Made by a program: the position numbers and the translations under genes
The notes under the pieces: generated by a model
The model's input: only the letters and a program-made list of their open reading frames with translations
Told to the model about the DNA's origin: nothing
The model's database searches: none
Shown here: one piece after another, positions 44,915 through 56,095 of the stretch
Layout of the letters: every line of letters starts with the position of its first letter
How positions within the stretch are numbered: position 1 is the first letter of the stretch
NCBI RefSeq assembly: GCF_014805685.1
Contig: NC_060886.1
Span: 30,851,362-30,915,361, forward strand
Direction: 5' to 3'
From: Silurus meridionalis
Taxonomy: Eukaryota > Chordata > Actinopteri > Siluriformes > Siluridae
DNA: 64,000 nt

Positions 44915-45078
44915 GATTTATGGCATCCAGAGTGACTTACATTTAATTTGTTCATACAACTGATCAGCGTAGGTTTAGGGGCCTTGTTCAGGGGTGAGGA
45001 ATGGCAGCTTGGTGTGGCTGGGATTTGAACTCATGACCTTTGGTTACAAAGTCCAATGCCTTAATCACTACCACCTCC
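44915..45078 (-). mobile_element. tRNA-derived SINE (family S), near full length
   Basis: Minus strand: 'ggtggtagtgattaaggcat' (box A-like), 'gagttcaaatcccagccaca' (box B-like), 'ccaagctgccattcctcacc', 'cctgaacaaggcccctaaac' and 'gtaagtcactctggatgcc'. Head, body and tail are all readable. Confidence 0.85.
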
Positions 45079-46132
45079 CATCATATTTTAATATATGTAT
45101 ATGTACAGGGGAAGTGGCATGCGATTGCTGACTTGGTAGAGATGTAGGTTCACCTGAATTCACATGCACATATTGTTCAAAGAACAGAAATGTAGCTCCA
45201 GATATAAGGGTTCTAGTTGTACATGTGGCACACATCTCGCTTAGACCTGCTGTTTCCTCTCTAACCTACAGCGTTTCCTGAAAGGTGTAGTTCACCCGCT
45301 CTCATTGCTTTTTAGATTGGCCAAAGTACTTAAACCACCTTTGAGTGCGTGCAACCAACAAGAGAAACACTCCATGTAACACTCTAAAGGGCCGAGCTGC
45401 TGGGATCAGAATGTCAGGAACGAGTCTTGCCCTCGAACCCGATCTCTCGGGGGGCATCCAGATTTTCTTTATGGCTGAAAAACTTGTAGCAGGAACAAGT
45501 TTCCTTTTTCCATCTCTTTCTCTCACCCTGCCACTTTTTCTTTCACCTCCATTGCTGCTCGATACCCCCAAGCCATCCGTCCAAATGAACTGTTTATCCA
45601 TGTCCAATTCCGGGTGATCGATTCCACCTCCTGCCGAACCGGAGCGGGGCTGACCTGCCCTCCGTCGAGATTCGCCGATCCGAAACACTTATCTGGAATA
45701 ATCCAGCTCGTTCCGATCAATCCGCCCGCCCCAACGTTTTCTCTCAAAGAGAATGGATTAACAAGAATGTACCCTATGCCAACCATTCGCTCTTATTCAC
45801 CCTCTTTATTTTTTCCTGTTCCCTCGCTTTTCTTTCCGCCTCTCGGCAAGACAGCAGGCTCGTTCTCGTGCTCCCCATCTGCGAATTAACCTCGGCTCTG
45901 TGTGTGCTCTGTTTTGTGAATAGCTACAAATGGCGGGGCTTTTAATGTCTTCTTCTAAGGAGGAGGACGAGAAAAAGATAAAGAATGAAAAGAAAGCAAG
46001 AGCAAAGGTGAAAAAAAAACCTGCTTACATACGAATCAGGATTTACCATACATGGGTTTCTTCCTTTGTATTAAAATTGGCTTTGTTTCTTTATTGGTTC
46101 TTGAGGCTCATAATTTTGCTGTCAATATACCT

Positions 46133-46133
<1 letters not shown>
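45079..46133. other. Unique DNA with G+C-rich stretch
   Basis: 45300-45900 is repeat-free, higher in G+C, and open in several frames (45302-45889, both strands). No frame gives a recognisable domain, so no gene is called. Confidence 0.35.

Positions 46134-46163
<30 letters not shown>
46134..46163. repeat. (TG)15 microsatellite
   Basis: Uninterrupted TG run. Confidence 0.95.
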
Positions 46164-46165
<2 letters not shown>

Positions 46166-46977
46166 TCTTCAGTGTACAGTACATCTACCTCTCAATCACC
46201 ATCACATATTTACTTGAGCATCATCCCCGAGTTCTGATATCACGCTGCATAATTGTAGTTGCCATGGAGACAGGACCCATGTGAAAAAGAGGGTTAACCT
46301 GGGCAGAGACGGAGCAAAGAGCATACGGGGGCAATCGCCTTGGCAACGCACAACAGATGCCATGGCAACTGATGCATGTATCATCTCTCTATTAAGATGC
46401 TAACAGTATTAGCAGCGAGAGCGTAAGAGAAAGAGCCAGAAGCGTTTTTGAAAGAGAAGACGAGTGGATTTGTGCTAAAACGGTTATAAAATGAAACAAA
46501 CAATGACAAAAAAAACCCAACATTAATATGCGTGGACTGGCAACCGAGCTGGAACTCCTTTCGGGAAAGGGTCGAATCCAAAAATCTCAGTAGTTCTGCC
46601 AGAGAAGTGGATTCGGGAGCAGTAGAGCACGGATCAAATTCTGCAGGCTGTAATAATGAAACAAAGTAAAATTGAATTGCGTGCATGTTTCCAAATAAAA
46701 AATTACAGACCACAATCGAGGAATCTGGACAGCAGCCATGATAAACCAAACATCCGAACTATTTCACAACAAACATAAAACTGCATACATCAGCTTTTAT
46801 ATATATATAATTTCCACAATCCTTCATGAATATGCACTTTAAAAAAGGGTTCTTTTATAATTCTGAGATACTAAGACAACAAAATTATGAGCTGCTGCTT
46901 CCTAATTATGAGATATCACTTAATAGATACAAGACATATTTAATTACATACTGTGAGGTATATAAACAAAGCATTTT
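46164..46977. other. Unique DNA, with a short 'attatgagat' repeat remnant
   Basis: 46855-46925 contains 'attctgagatactaagac' and 'attatgagatatcac', related in reverse to the minisatellite at 22921-23080. Otherwise nothing recognised; a 122-codon minus-strand frame (46381-46749) has no known domain. Confidence 0.4.
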
Positions 46978-47206
46978 TTTCTGAACATCCTGTTCTACAT
47001 TTGGTCCACATTTCCTCTTATAATAATCCCCAAGATTTAGATTCAGTTGAGATTTGTGCTCATTTCACCACAAAGATGGTAATCAAGTCAGATTGTGATG
47101 TAGGTGAGAAGGTGAGGAGACCTGGGGTGCAGTCAGCATTCACATTTAACCCGAAAGGTGTTCAATAGGGCTGTTGTCAGAGCTCTATAGCAGGAGATCC
47201 TGGACC
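46978..47206 (-). mobile_element. Tc1-derived repeat, family A, copy 9
   Basis: Reverse order: 'ttctacatttggtccacatt', 'gatgtaggtgagaaggtgag', 'gacctggggtgcagtcagca', 'ggtgttcaatagggctgt' and 'ctctatagcaggagatcctg'. It is cut at the joint with a SINE tail at 47207. Confidence 0.85.
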
Positions 47207-47320
47207 CCTGACGCATGGCTCTTAGCTTCATAGCTGCTCATTTGTATAAATGAGATAAATGAAAGTTGCTCTGGATAAAGACGACTGCCAAATGCTATAA
47301 ATGTAAATTGTATGTAAATC
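47207..47320 (+). mobile_element. tRNA-derived SINE (family S), 3' part
   Basis: 'cttagcttcatagctgctca', 'tttgtataaatgagataaat', 'gttgctctggataaagac' and 'ctgccaaatgctataaatgt' are the family tail. The head was lost at the joint with family A copy 9. Confidence 0.75.
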
Positions 47321-47324
47321 AAAT

Positions 47325-47804
47325 TACTTTGATCTTTGTTTAAGACATGTTATGGGCATTACATTGATCTTGGTAAAGAAATGTTACGGGCATTACTTTG
47401 ATCTTGGTAAAGACATGTTACGGGCATTACTTTGATCTTGGTAAAGAAATGTTATGGGCATTACTTTGATCTTGGTAAAGAAATGTTATGGGCATTACTT
47501 TGATCTTGGTAAAGAAATGTTACGGGCATTACATTGATCTTGGTAAATAAATGTTACGGGCATTACATTGATCTTGGTAAATAAATGTTACGGGCATTAC
47601 TTTGATCTTGGTAAATAAATGTTACGGGCATTACATTGATCTTGGTAAAGAAATGTTACGGGCATTACTTGATCTTGGTAAAGACATAATATGGATTTTG
47701 CTTTGATATTGTTTAAAACATTATAGATATTACTTTGTCCTTTGTAACAACATGGTATGGACATTACTTCATTACTTTGATGATTTCTTTGGTCTTGGTA
47801 AAGT
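47325..47804. repeat. 34-bp minisatellite, about eleven good units plus decayed ones
   Basis: Unit 'ttactttgatcttggtaaag' plus 'aaatgttacgggca'. Two alternations ('acattgatc' or 'actttgatc', 'taaagaa' or 'taaataa') form blocks. Units decay after 47690. It begins directly after the SINE tail. A minus-strand frame of repeated residues across it is not a gene. Confidence 0.97.
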
Positions 47805-48467
47805 GTGTGTATAGAATTCTGACATACATGGCAGTGGTAAGCCATATTTTATTAATATTTTGTTTGTATCCTGAATGTATAAACTTATTGCCATAATTCA
47901 TAGAATTTGTCTGAATATGTATCTGTTTAAAACACCGTTCATTGTAAATATTACTCCCATATTAATGACATCCTATACTCGTTTCTTTTTTCACGTTTAG
48001 AAAATACACATGTAAGTAAGCGTAATCTTAGTGTGAATAAAAAACAAAAGAAGAAATGTCCCAATAAAACAGAGTGAAAAAATAATAAGAAAATCCATTC
48101 CTAACCTTCGGAATTTTTGCTGCCGCCATGAATCAGCCCTCAGTGGAACGGAGCTCGACTCTTATTTTATCACCTTTTCATTCCACCTGCCTCGTTGTGT
48201 CATTTTGATCCTCGCCTGTAATAATTCTGATGATCCCTGTTCCGTATATTTATTACATAACACCCATTTACCTTCTGTTTCCATTTATTTTTATGAACCT
48301 CCCTGAAAGAACACAGTGAATTGGGATGGAAATCACGTCTCGACCTGAACAATAATATGGATTCCTCTGTATTTTAAAGCTCTCGGATCGGTGCGTTAGT
48401 GGCTGCAGTGCCACCTGCTGCAAGCTTACTGTTCCATAAAGGTATTTAATAGGTGTTCAAGGGAAGT
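47805..48467. other. Unique A+T-rich DNA
   Basis: No repeat family or exon recognised. Confidence 0.4.
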
Positions 48468-48640
48468 AGGAGCTCTGTGGCTGAGGTCATCAGAAGGCTG
48501 TGAGATCAAATCCCAGCAATGCTCTGTATTTGACCACTTCTGACACTTTGAGCAAGGCTCCTAACCCTGGTCAGGTGTATAGATTATGATTGTAAGTCAC
48601 TGTAGATCAGGGCGTGTGCCATATGGTGTAAATGGTAGCA
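48468..48640 (+). mobile_element. tRNA-derived SINE (family S), near full length
   Basis: 'gagctctgtggctgaggtca', 'cagaaggctgtgagatcaaa' and 'tcccagcaatg' (box B-like), then 'gagcaaggctcctaaccctg', 'gattgtaagtcactgtagat' and 'gtgtaaatggtag'. More diverged than the copy at 44915. Confidence 0.75.
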
Positions 48641-48775
48641 CTACTGGAGAGCATGATTCTCCTTATAGTTAGCACTGACCTTTACTGTTTGTGGTTTTGT
48701 TTTTTTTCCTGGAGGAGGTGTACAGTGATCTCATTCGCACATCGTCCCACAAGTGACGTGGCTCAAATAGAGTGT

Positions 48776-48826
48776 GCATGTGTGTGTGTGTGCGTGTGTG
48801 TGTGTAAGTGTGTTTGTGTGTGTTAG
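48776..48826. repeat. Imperfect (GT)n microsatellite
   Basis: GT units interrupted by 'gc', 'aa' and 'tt'. Confidence 0.93.
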
Positions 48827-49611
48827 CAGACACGGTGCATTAGCATTAGTCTGACTGCAGCAATGTTTATAAGGATTACCACAGGGCCCTGAGGAGCTCT
48901 TCCTGTCTGCCTCTCGGTCTCTGATGAGCTCTCTGCCCTTTCGCATCCGAGTCTTTGAGTGTGTGTGTGTTCACATGTGTCAGTGTTAGGAACCCTCTAG
49001 CTTAATTAGACACTTTGTATGATTACTCTCCCTCTCGACTCAGCACCTTTTGTTAACAAATAAACCTCCGAACTGAGGTTTGACACGTTTCATATATTTC
49101 CAAACCTCTCCTTCAGGACCACGGATAGCTCACAGCTTTCCACTGAAACCAAGCAACAAATACCTGGTTCAGGTGCGTCAGCGAAAATGTGGACCCCACT
49201 GGGACTCATGTAGCCTCTAACACCAACAGATATTATGATGGAAATGTTTCATTGTGACTTGAATCGGTATACAGCATGAAGTCAGTCTTATTTCAGCTTT
49301 CCCTCAAAACCCTTTGGGAAATCTTGGCGCATTGAAGTCTGAATTCCACGTTAATTAACACACTACTTTCTCTCAGACAACAAATGCACTGCACGGATCA
49401 TGGAGCGTGCAGGAGAGCGTGAAGGCGGTCTTCTGCGAACAAACGAGCGATCCTGGCTCTGCAGTGATTGCCGATGGGACTCCATGATTTGATCTTGTCA
49501 GAAATGAATGTGTTGTTTAGCGAGACAGTTTTGTGGCAGCGTTGGGGATCGATAACGCATGTTTTGAATGATACTGATAAACGACACGCATCTTGCATCT
49601 CAACACACATT
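48827..49611. other. Unique DNA, no gene seen
   Basis: Short GT patch at 48959-48972; otherwise nothing recognised. Confidence 0.4.
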
Positions 49612-49634
49612 AACACACACACACACACACACAC
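49612..49634. repeat. (AC)n microsatellite
   Basis: About 11 AC units. Confidence 0.95.
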
Positions 49635-49852
49635 TGACTCGACATCACATCAACACTCAGCGATTTCACAGAGCTGCTCATCTCTGAGAGTAAACAAAGC
49701 TATGAGACAGAGTCATTACAAGTCTCAAGTCAGAAGATAATTGGTTCTGATGAGCATTTGGTGGGGAGGAATTTCATCTTAGGAATTTGTAATTAAATAA
49801 AGGGGTAAATTTGGAAAACCCAAAACAGAGTGATGTGTTTGCGTGTGTGTAT

Positions 49853-50323
49853 TAGCGATGTGCTCGATAACTGAGGCCGATGCGATTCGCATGCGATACA
49901 ATTCACCTCTATTACAATGCTAAAATATGATACCCTGCAGTTCAATATGGTATAAATAGTTCGCTTTTATTTCTTTGGTTCAGCAAATCATCAATTTACT
50001 CAAGTGCTTTCTGACTTCTAACTCATGGCTTTTACACATACGCCTTTATAGTGCAAAAAATAAAAAATAAAGCCAGTCTTTTATTTCCTGCTGTTGGGCC
50101 AAGATGCAGCTCTACCTCTGCCATGTTAATCCATATTCTATTTTACTGTCAGGACACACTTTGGTCTAAATAAATAACTAAAATAATAAATACATTGTTT
50201 TTTACCAAGAAAAATATGTTAAAAAGCAGAAAATTGTATCAGATGCACAATTTTTTTTTTTATTAATGCATTGCGTCACAAATTGTATGCACCGATGTGA
50301 ATCGCTGAATCTCATGATCCCTA
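49853..50323. mobile_element. Possible hAT-like element, 471 bp, 8-bp flanking repeat
   Basis: The left end 'tagcgatgtgctcgata' and right end 'tgatcccta' are weak inverted repeats. The direct 8-base repeat 'gtgtgtat' flanks them (49845-49852 and 50324-50331), the size expected for hAT. The interior has 'gcgatacaattca' and 'caccgatgtgaatcg', words I associate with a fish hAT-type repeat. Caution: the flank is low complexity, so the duplication may be chance. Confidence 0.5.
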
Positions 50324-50392
50324 GTGTGTATCTGTGTGTATCTGTGTGTATCTGTATGTATCTGTGTGTATCTGTGTGTATCTGTGTGTGTG
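50324..50392. repeat. Octamer 'tgtgtatc' tandem repeat
   Basis: About eight units of 'tgtgtatc', one with 'tgta'. It starts in the right-hand flanking repeat of the hAT-like element. Confidence 0.95.
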
Positions 50393-50431
50393 TTGAATTT
50401 CATTAGGAACATTTTCATCTTTTTATACTAT

Positions 50432-50662
50432 ACAGATATCAGTATTGGGAAATCTGACAAAAGTTGGATGCTGGAGCATGCATTTTCCCTTGAACTTGGA
50501 GACCCAAACATGTTCCTGCATGACAATGCCCCTGTGCACAAAGACAGCTTCATGAAGATCTGCCTTCCCTGTGTTGGAGTGGAAGATCTCCTGTTAGTTA
50601 GCTATAAACCTCATTGGGATGAATGTGACGCTACACCTCAGGCCTCCTCACCTCTTTACTAA
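50432..50662 (+). pseudogene. Tc1 transposase remnant with HDN catalytic block
   Basis: The frame open from an upstream octamer repeat enters the element and encodes FLHDNAPVHKDSFMKIC, the block around the second catalytic Asp of a Tc1-type (DD34E) transposase. The Asp codon is at 50522-50524. The intact enzyme cuts and pastes DNA at TA sites. Downstream the expected SPDLNP block and final Glu are lost: the sequence there reads LLLVSYKPHWDE. The N-terminal DNA-binding domain and first Asp are absent. It is a dead fragment; the upstream Cys/Val residues come from the octamer repeat and are not part of it. Confidence 0.8.
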
Positions 50663-50770
50663 CAACATTGTGGCTGAATGAATCCCCACAAAATCTGGTA
50701 GAACATCTCAGAAGAGTAGCATAGCTTCACTTTAAATTCCAGTCAGTGGTTAATGTGGAAAATGAAGAAT
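50432..50770 (+). mobile_element. Tc1-derived repeat, family A, copy 10
   Basis: Order: 'agtattgggaaatctgac' (decayed end), 'ccttgaacttggagacccaa', 'cctgcatgacaatgcccctg', 'tgcacaaagacagcttcatg', 'ttggagtggaagatctcctg', 'cacctcaggcctcctcacct' and 'ccacaaaatctggtagaaca'. This copy keeps the longest readable transposase block. Confidence 0.9.
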
Positions 50771-51511
50771 ACAAGAATGAATGAAAATAAAAATTTGTAA
50801 AGGAATAAGAACAAATTACAAGAACTGGAGAGAAAAAAAAAAAATGTCCACGTTCTTCTTCATCTCAAGAGTTTCTTTTAAATGCAGATTTGTAAACATA
50901 CAATAATTTTTTTTCTAACATCTTTGTGAGGACCTCAAATTCCATCATGATAACACTGATGCAGTGATTAATGTTCCACCCTTAACTATTATCTTCGGTC
51001 ACCAGAAGGCATTCAAGAAGCTCTGGGTTCCTTCAGTTACATCATCAAGGTACACTAATTAAAAAACGTTGGGGGACAAAAAAGAATGTTGGGGGACAAA
51101 AGGGAAAACTATGATTCCACGTTTGATTGTTCATCCATCACTTTTAAAAAGCAGGTGAAAATTTTCTTCATTAGATTCATGCTCTTTGGTGTGATCAGTG
51201 CCTCTGGGTCTCTGTAGGCTTTTCCCCAAACGGCAAATGACTACTAGGGCAAAGAGTAGTACAGAGCTTTGCTTTCTCTCCATGGAGGAAACAAACAGGC
51301 TTATCCACCTCCCTTAATTCTCCATCGTACTTAGGCATGAGGTGATGTAAGGAATCGGGTCAGTTATCGATCAGCGTGAACATTAATCACATCATCCAGG
51401 TGCTTTCGCTATTGGTCAGAGTGCGCAAAGGCTGATGAGCAAAATGCAATGAGCAAATTTGTCATAGTAAAGGCATGTTGCCACAGAAGGGTGAAGCTAG
51501 GTCACAGCTGC

Positions 51512-51512
<1 letters not shown>
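50771..51512. other. Unique DNA, no gene seen
   Basis: 'gttgggggacaaaa' is duplicated at 51068-51101. Nothing else recognised. Confidence 0.4.

Positions 51513-51575
<63 letters not shown>
51513..51575. repeat. (GT)31 microsatellite
   Basis: Uninterrupted GT run, paired with an AC run about 100 bases downstream. Confidence 0.98.
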
Positions 51576-51576
<1 letters not shown>

Positions 51577-51669
51577 GGAAATGAGTTGGTGAAAGCTGTG
51601 TTTGAAGGCCAACTGTTAGCTTGAATCTGGGCTTTATGACACTTGGTTTTAGTCTATTTTATCTTTGCA

Positions 51670-51676
<7 letters not shown>

Positions 51677-51726
<50 letters not shown>
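51677..51726. repeat. (CA)25 microsatellite
   Basis: Uninterrupted CA run, reverse complement of the upstream GT run. Confidence 0.98.
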
Positions 51727-51731
<5 letters not shown>

Positions 51732-51860
51732 AGTCATAGGACAGCAAAGTTCACACATTATCTGCCAGGCTTCTCTTCATTACACATATAATGAGAAAGA
51801 AAATGAAGGCACAGACATCTGATGATGTAAAGATCCACTATGGAGGCCAGCTGCAGCAAT

Positions 51861-51861
51861 C

Positions 51862-51894
<33 letters not shown>
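51861..51894. repeat. (ATG)11 microsatellite
   Basis: Eleven ATG units. Confidence 0.97.
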
Positions 51895-51896
<2 letters not shown>

Positions 51897-51937
51897 GGTC
51901 TGCTCATTGTACATCGTGTCAGATTGATATGTCTTTC

Positions 51938-52350
51938 TGAACATTCCATTCCACATTTAGTCCCTGTTTCCTGTTACAATAACCTCTCCTCTTTTGAGAT
52001 GTTCTACTACATTATGTGAAGCTTTGCAGAGCTTCATTCAGGGATAAGGGTGTTACTGAAGTAGGTGAGGAGGTCTGGGGTGTAATCAGCATTCACATTC
52101 ATCCCAAAAGGTGTTCGGTAGGGTTTAGAACTCATTAGCAGGTGACGTTCCACATCGTCAAACCCATGGAAAACATATCTTCATGCTGGAACAGGTTTGG
52201 TTTTCCTCGTTCCTAAGTGAAGGGAACATTTTAAGCTTCAACACCCAAATACGTCCTCTACAATTAAGGGGCCTATGAATGTAGTGGTAACAGTTTAAGG
52301 AGGAAACACATACGCCTGGAGAAAGTCAGGTGTCCCAGAACTTTGGAAAC
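51938..52350 (-). mobile_element. Tc1-derived repeat, family A, copy 11
   Basis: Nearly full length in reverse order: 'cattccacatttagtccctg', 'gagatgttctactacattat', 'gaggaggtctggggtgtaat', 'ggtgttcggtagggtttaga', 'catatcttcatgctggaaca', 'gtgaagggaacattttaagc' and the terminal 'gtcaggtgtcccagaacttt'. Confidence 0.92.
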
Positions 52351-53879
52351 TTTGTTGGTATTGGATGCAGGAGAATCGTAACAGGACACTGATCCATCAC
52401 AGAACCTGCAATTGAACATTCATTTCCATTATTCGTAGACATCAGGTTGAGTTGTGAGGTGCAATGAAACCTGAGAACCAGGAGAAAAGCACACTTATGG
52501 TCAGGATCAATCCTGACATGAACATTTATAAACCATACATGACCAGACTGGAGTGTGACCATGTACTCGGACTATTTTGAGGTTTATAATTCAGCATGTG
52601 AGTCAGATATTGGACTGGGAGAAGAATCCCGTATGCCAGAAGGGTTGTATCCACAATGGTTTAGATGGATTGGTTTGGAAAAGATCGAGAGTTAATGATA
52701 GTCACCATAAAGACCGTGAGAAATGAAGTGACAGTGAAGTGTCTGGAAGTTTATATGAAGATGTGAAATGGCTTTGCTGAAGTGTATACAAAATAATCAT
52801 GATAAAAGCCTTTATTTTTTTATTTTTAGCATTTTATTATTAATGTTTTGGGCTCCAGATCTTCTACTGCTACAGACTTAAAGTATTTGATAAATATATG
52901 CCTGTAACTTTTTAGGCTATTTCTGTGCATTAATCCTTTTAATCTGCTGAAATAGATGACAGGAAAAAAAAATCATGAAGAGCAAAATGGCATTTCGGGC
53001 TAATTATGACACTAATAACCAGTGATGCCTTTTATATACCTTCTGCAGCTAGCTGGTACAGATTTCATTTCTCTGGATATTATATTAGCTTGGTGCTTCA
53101 TGTGAAACCATGGCAACTAATGCCAGGAACATCCGCTAGCAATCTGAGCAATCTGAGCTACACAAGCTCCAGTAGGAAAGCAGTGTGAGGACTAATGGGG
53201 ATATTTTTAAGTAAAATTTTCGAACATCCATAAATTTATCATATGCGAAATAAAACAGAGATCCATTAAGAATCATTTATTGGCTGCAGCACTGTGCAGA
53301 TTTTTCTTTTTTCAGTTTTAAGTGTAAATCATCCCAAATCTCAGTCCACCTTCTCCCTGATATCGCAAAAATCCCAGAAATGTTTTAGGCAGATAAAATA
53401 AGAAATGGAACGTCTGCTCAGAATGAACCAGTCACATTTAAACCCATGTTGAAAATAAATCATCTCACTCTGCCTCTGTGTTAGTGAAGCGAGTTTGATT
53501 CTTGGTTCCACCATTACATTTACAGGAACTCATTATCAGGAAGAAACTGTGAAGGAACAGCTTTAAGTCCGGCATTAAAACTTGAAAATAAAATGGAGCA
53601 CCATGGAGATGTTATCAATATCAGTACATCCATTTAAAAACTGATGGACAAGAAGGAAGAAAGGGGATTTGGCCAGACTACCAGGAATCCTGGTTTGTTT
53701 TCAAGGGTAAACTTAAATGTCCTCATTCATTTCTGAATCCAAAAGAAACATCAAGAAAATCTATGAATAAACTATTAGTGGACACACTTATGCACCAGGT
53801 TACTGTAGAAAATGTGAAAAAACATCTGACATGAATGCACGCCTGCATTTTAAAACTCCATCCAGAGTGTCCCCAGGAC
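52351..53879. other. Unique DNA, no gene seen
   Basis: No recognised repeat; open frames are short and without motif. Confidence 0.4.
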
Positions 53880-54370
53880 TGCACCCCAAGGTTCTAGGAA
53901 TAGGCCCCAGATTTCAGGCTCCAGACTCCTGATTTCAAGCTTAAGGTTCCACACCCTAGGTTTCATGCTCCTGGATTCCTGCTTGGGGTTCCAGGCCCAC
54001 AGTACCAGGCTCCAGCCTCCTGGTTATAAGCTTAAGGTTCCAAACCACAGGTTCCATGCTTTAGCTTTCTGGTTTCAATCTTAAGGTTCCAGGCTCCAAA
54101 CAACTGGTTTGAAGCTTAAGGTTCTAGGCCCCAGGTTGCAGACTTTATGGCTACTATAGCTGCAGGTAAAAACCCAGTCTTCTCTTACAGGACACATGTT
54201 GGTTACAAATTTAGAGCTTGAAGCCTGGAACCTGGAGTCTGGAAACTTAAGTTGGAAGCCAGGAGGATGGAACATGAAACCTGGGGTCTGGAACCTCAAG
54301 AAGAAATTCAGGCGACTGGAACCTGGAATTTGGTGTCTGAAATTTGAAAGCAGGAGGCTGGAGAAAATGC
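53880..54370. repeat. About 49-bp minisatellite in two opposite orientations
   Basis: 53886-54150 holds about five units starting 'aaggttcca' and ending near 'ggtttcaagctt', with 'ggctccagactcctgg' inside. After a 55-base gap, 54205-54362 holds about three units of the reverse complement ('cttgaagcctggaacctgga', 'ggtctggaacctcaag'). The two arms could pair into a long imperfect hairpin. Confidence 0.88.
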
Positions 54371-55549
54371 TAAGAAACTAAGCCCCGCCTTTACCATTTG
54401 TAAATGTATTTCCATATTTTTGATGTGATTTCACATCCGTTGGTTTGTGTGGTGTGTGAAAACATAAACGGCATAATCGTTCATATCGGATCTGTCAAAG
54501 CTCTCCATGCTTGTCGAGGGCCACCTCAGCATGTTCAAAGTAATCACATTCCGTCATCTGTCCTACCTCATATCTGTGCAATACTGTTTGTTGTTTGTAT
54601 GAGAGAAAAAATACAAACATGCGGTTGGTTGTCAACACAAGACTCAATTTTCCAGGTTTAATACTGAAATCCCTATGAGAACCCGGAACCCAGTTTTCCC
54701 AAAGTACTGTCTCTGTGACACTTTTATTACCAGTAACAAGGGGACTTAAAGCAATTTCCACACGCTACGGGAGCAGCGAATCCATCTCCCTATCACAGCC
54801 ATTAAAAAAATGATCCATACCTGACTGTGCACACGTTTGATTTACAGTCTCGAGGGATTCAACAGGAACAAGATGAAATGCATCCTCAATTACTACAGCA
54901 TTGGAAGATTTGTTTTTCCTTCCCATCTCACAGAAGCTCGGCTTGTATCTGCCTGAAGACAACTCTCTCGACGATGGAGCTCAATACCCTCATCTCATTT
55001 CCTTCTCCTGATTCTTTTTCTGATTGTCTAATCGGAATTCTTGTTTTTTTCTTTATACTTTTAAAAGATTTTTATCTCTGTATAGTAGTTTTCTTTTGGT
55101 GGGTCGAGTTTTATTGGGTAGTTCCTGATACTAGTGAGTTGCTTTACACTACTTGGACACATGAATCATCTCCCAGTGAACGAATTCCATTCCCTCTGGT
55201 TCTGCATTCAACTGTCTTCATGGTCTAATTCATTCATGGAGGACGGATTATGAAGGACATAAATGCCCCCTTTTTTAATCAGAGTTTGCAAACAAATATA
55301 GAAACCATAATGGAGACAGACAAAAGCCGGGCCTTTTTTTTTTGACACCTGTTCTCTTTGATGACTTAAGGACCATTTGATGCAAAGAAACGGACTAATT
55401 TATTGGCATCTCAAAACCGTAAACCATCTGGGCTGTCTGCAACTGCTTTCATATCCAATAAGATGCCCCTCAGCAATTGCATTCAGATGTGCCAAGTGCT
55501 AAGAGCTCATGGTTTGGGGTTTAAAACAAATCATTTGCATTTGAATTGA
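54371..55549. other. Unique DNA, possible conserved non-coding segment at 55340-55510
   Basis: No repeat family recognised. 54827-55228 is open for 133 codons without a recognisable domain. 55340-55510 is repeat-free with octamer-like 'tttgatgcaaag' and 'caattgcattcag'. Confidence 0.35.
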
Positions 55550-55605
55550 TTCCTTTGGCAGACACTTTTACCCAAATTGACTTATAGTACAATCTGAGCA
55601 TGAAC
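55550..55605 (-). mobile_element. SINE family S tail fragment
   Basis: Minus strand reads 'ctataagtcaatttgggtaa' and 'aagtgtctgccaaagg', the family 3' tail only. Confidence 0.55.
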
Positions 55606-55720
55606 TGGAGCATGAATCAGGCAAGTTACAAGGAGTTTTAAATGTAAAAGTGGAGTATTCCATTCATACCTGTGACTAACATCTGAATCATTCCTGATTT
55701 ACAGCGACTACGCTCTAAGA

Positions 55721-56095
55721 GAGAGAGAGAGAGAGAGAGAGAGAAGGACAGATCGATAGGCAGAAAAAGAAATATAGGCAGACAGGCAGATGGTGAGACA
55801 AAGAGACAGAGAGAATAATAGACAGAAAGAGAAATAAAAGCAGACAGACTGACATGTAGACAGGTAGAGAAAAAGGAAGAGAGAGAGAAAGACAGACTGC
55901 CAGACAGAAAGACCGAAACTAACTTATAGAGAGACAGACTGACAGAGAAAGATGGACGGACGGACGGACGGACGGACGGACAGGCTGACAAAGAGAGAAA
56001 AACAAAGACAGACACACACTAAAGCAGCCAGACAGGCAGTGGGAGAAAGACAGACAGAGAAAGATAGAGAGAGAAAGTAAAAAGAGAGACAATGT
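55721..56095. repeat. Purine-rich GAGA/GACA tract
   Basis: About 375 bases almost free of T on the plus strand: (GA)12 at 55721-55744, then mixed 'gacagaca', 'agagagaa' and 'aggcagac' units, and (GGAC)7 at 55953-55980. Minus-strand open frames encode only LSVCLSL-type repeats. Confidence 0.93.

Noticed and set aside
45302..45889. Overlapping open frames on both strands in a G+C-rich stretch
   Set aside because: No frame gives a recognisable domain. Higher G+C by itself lengthens open frames.
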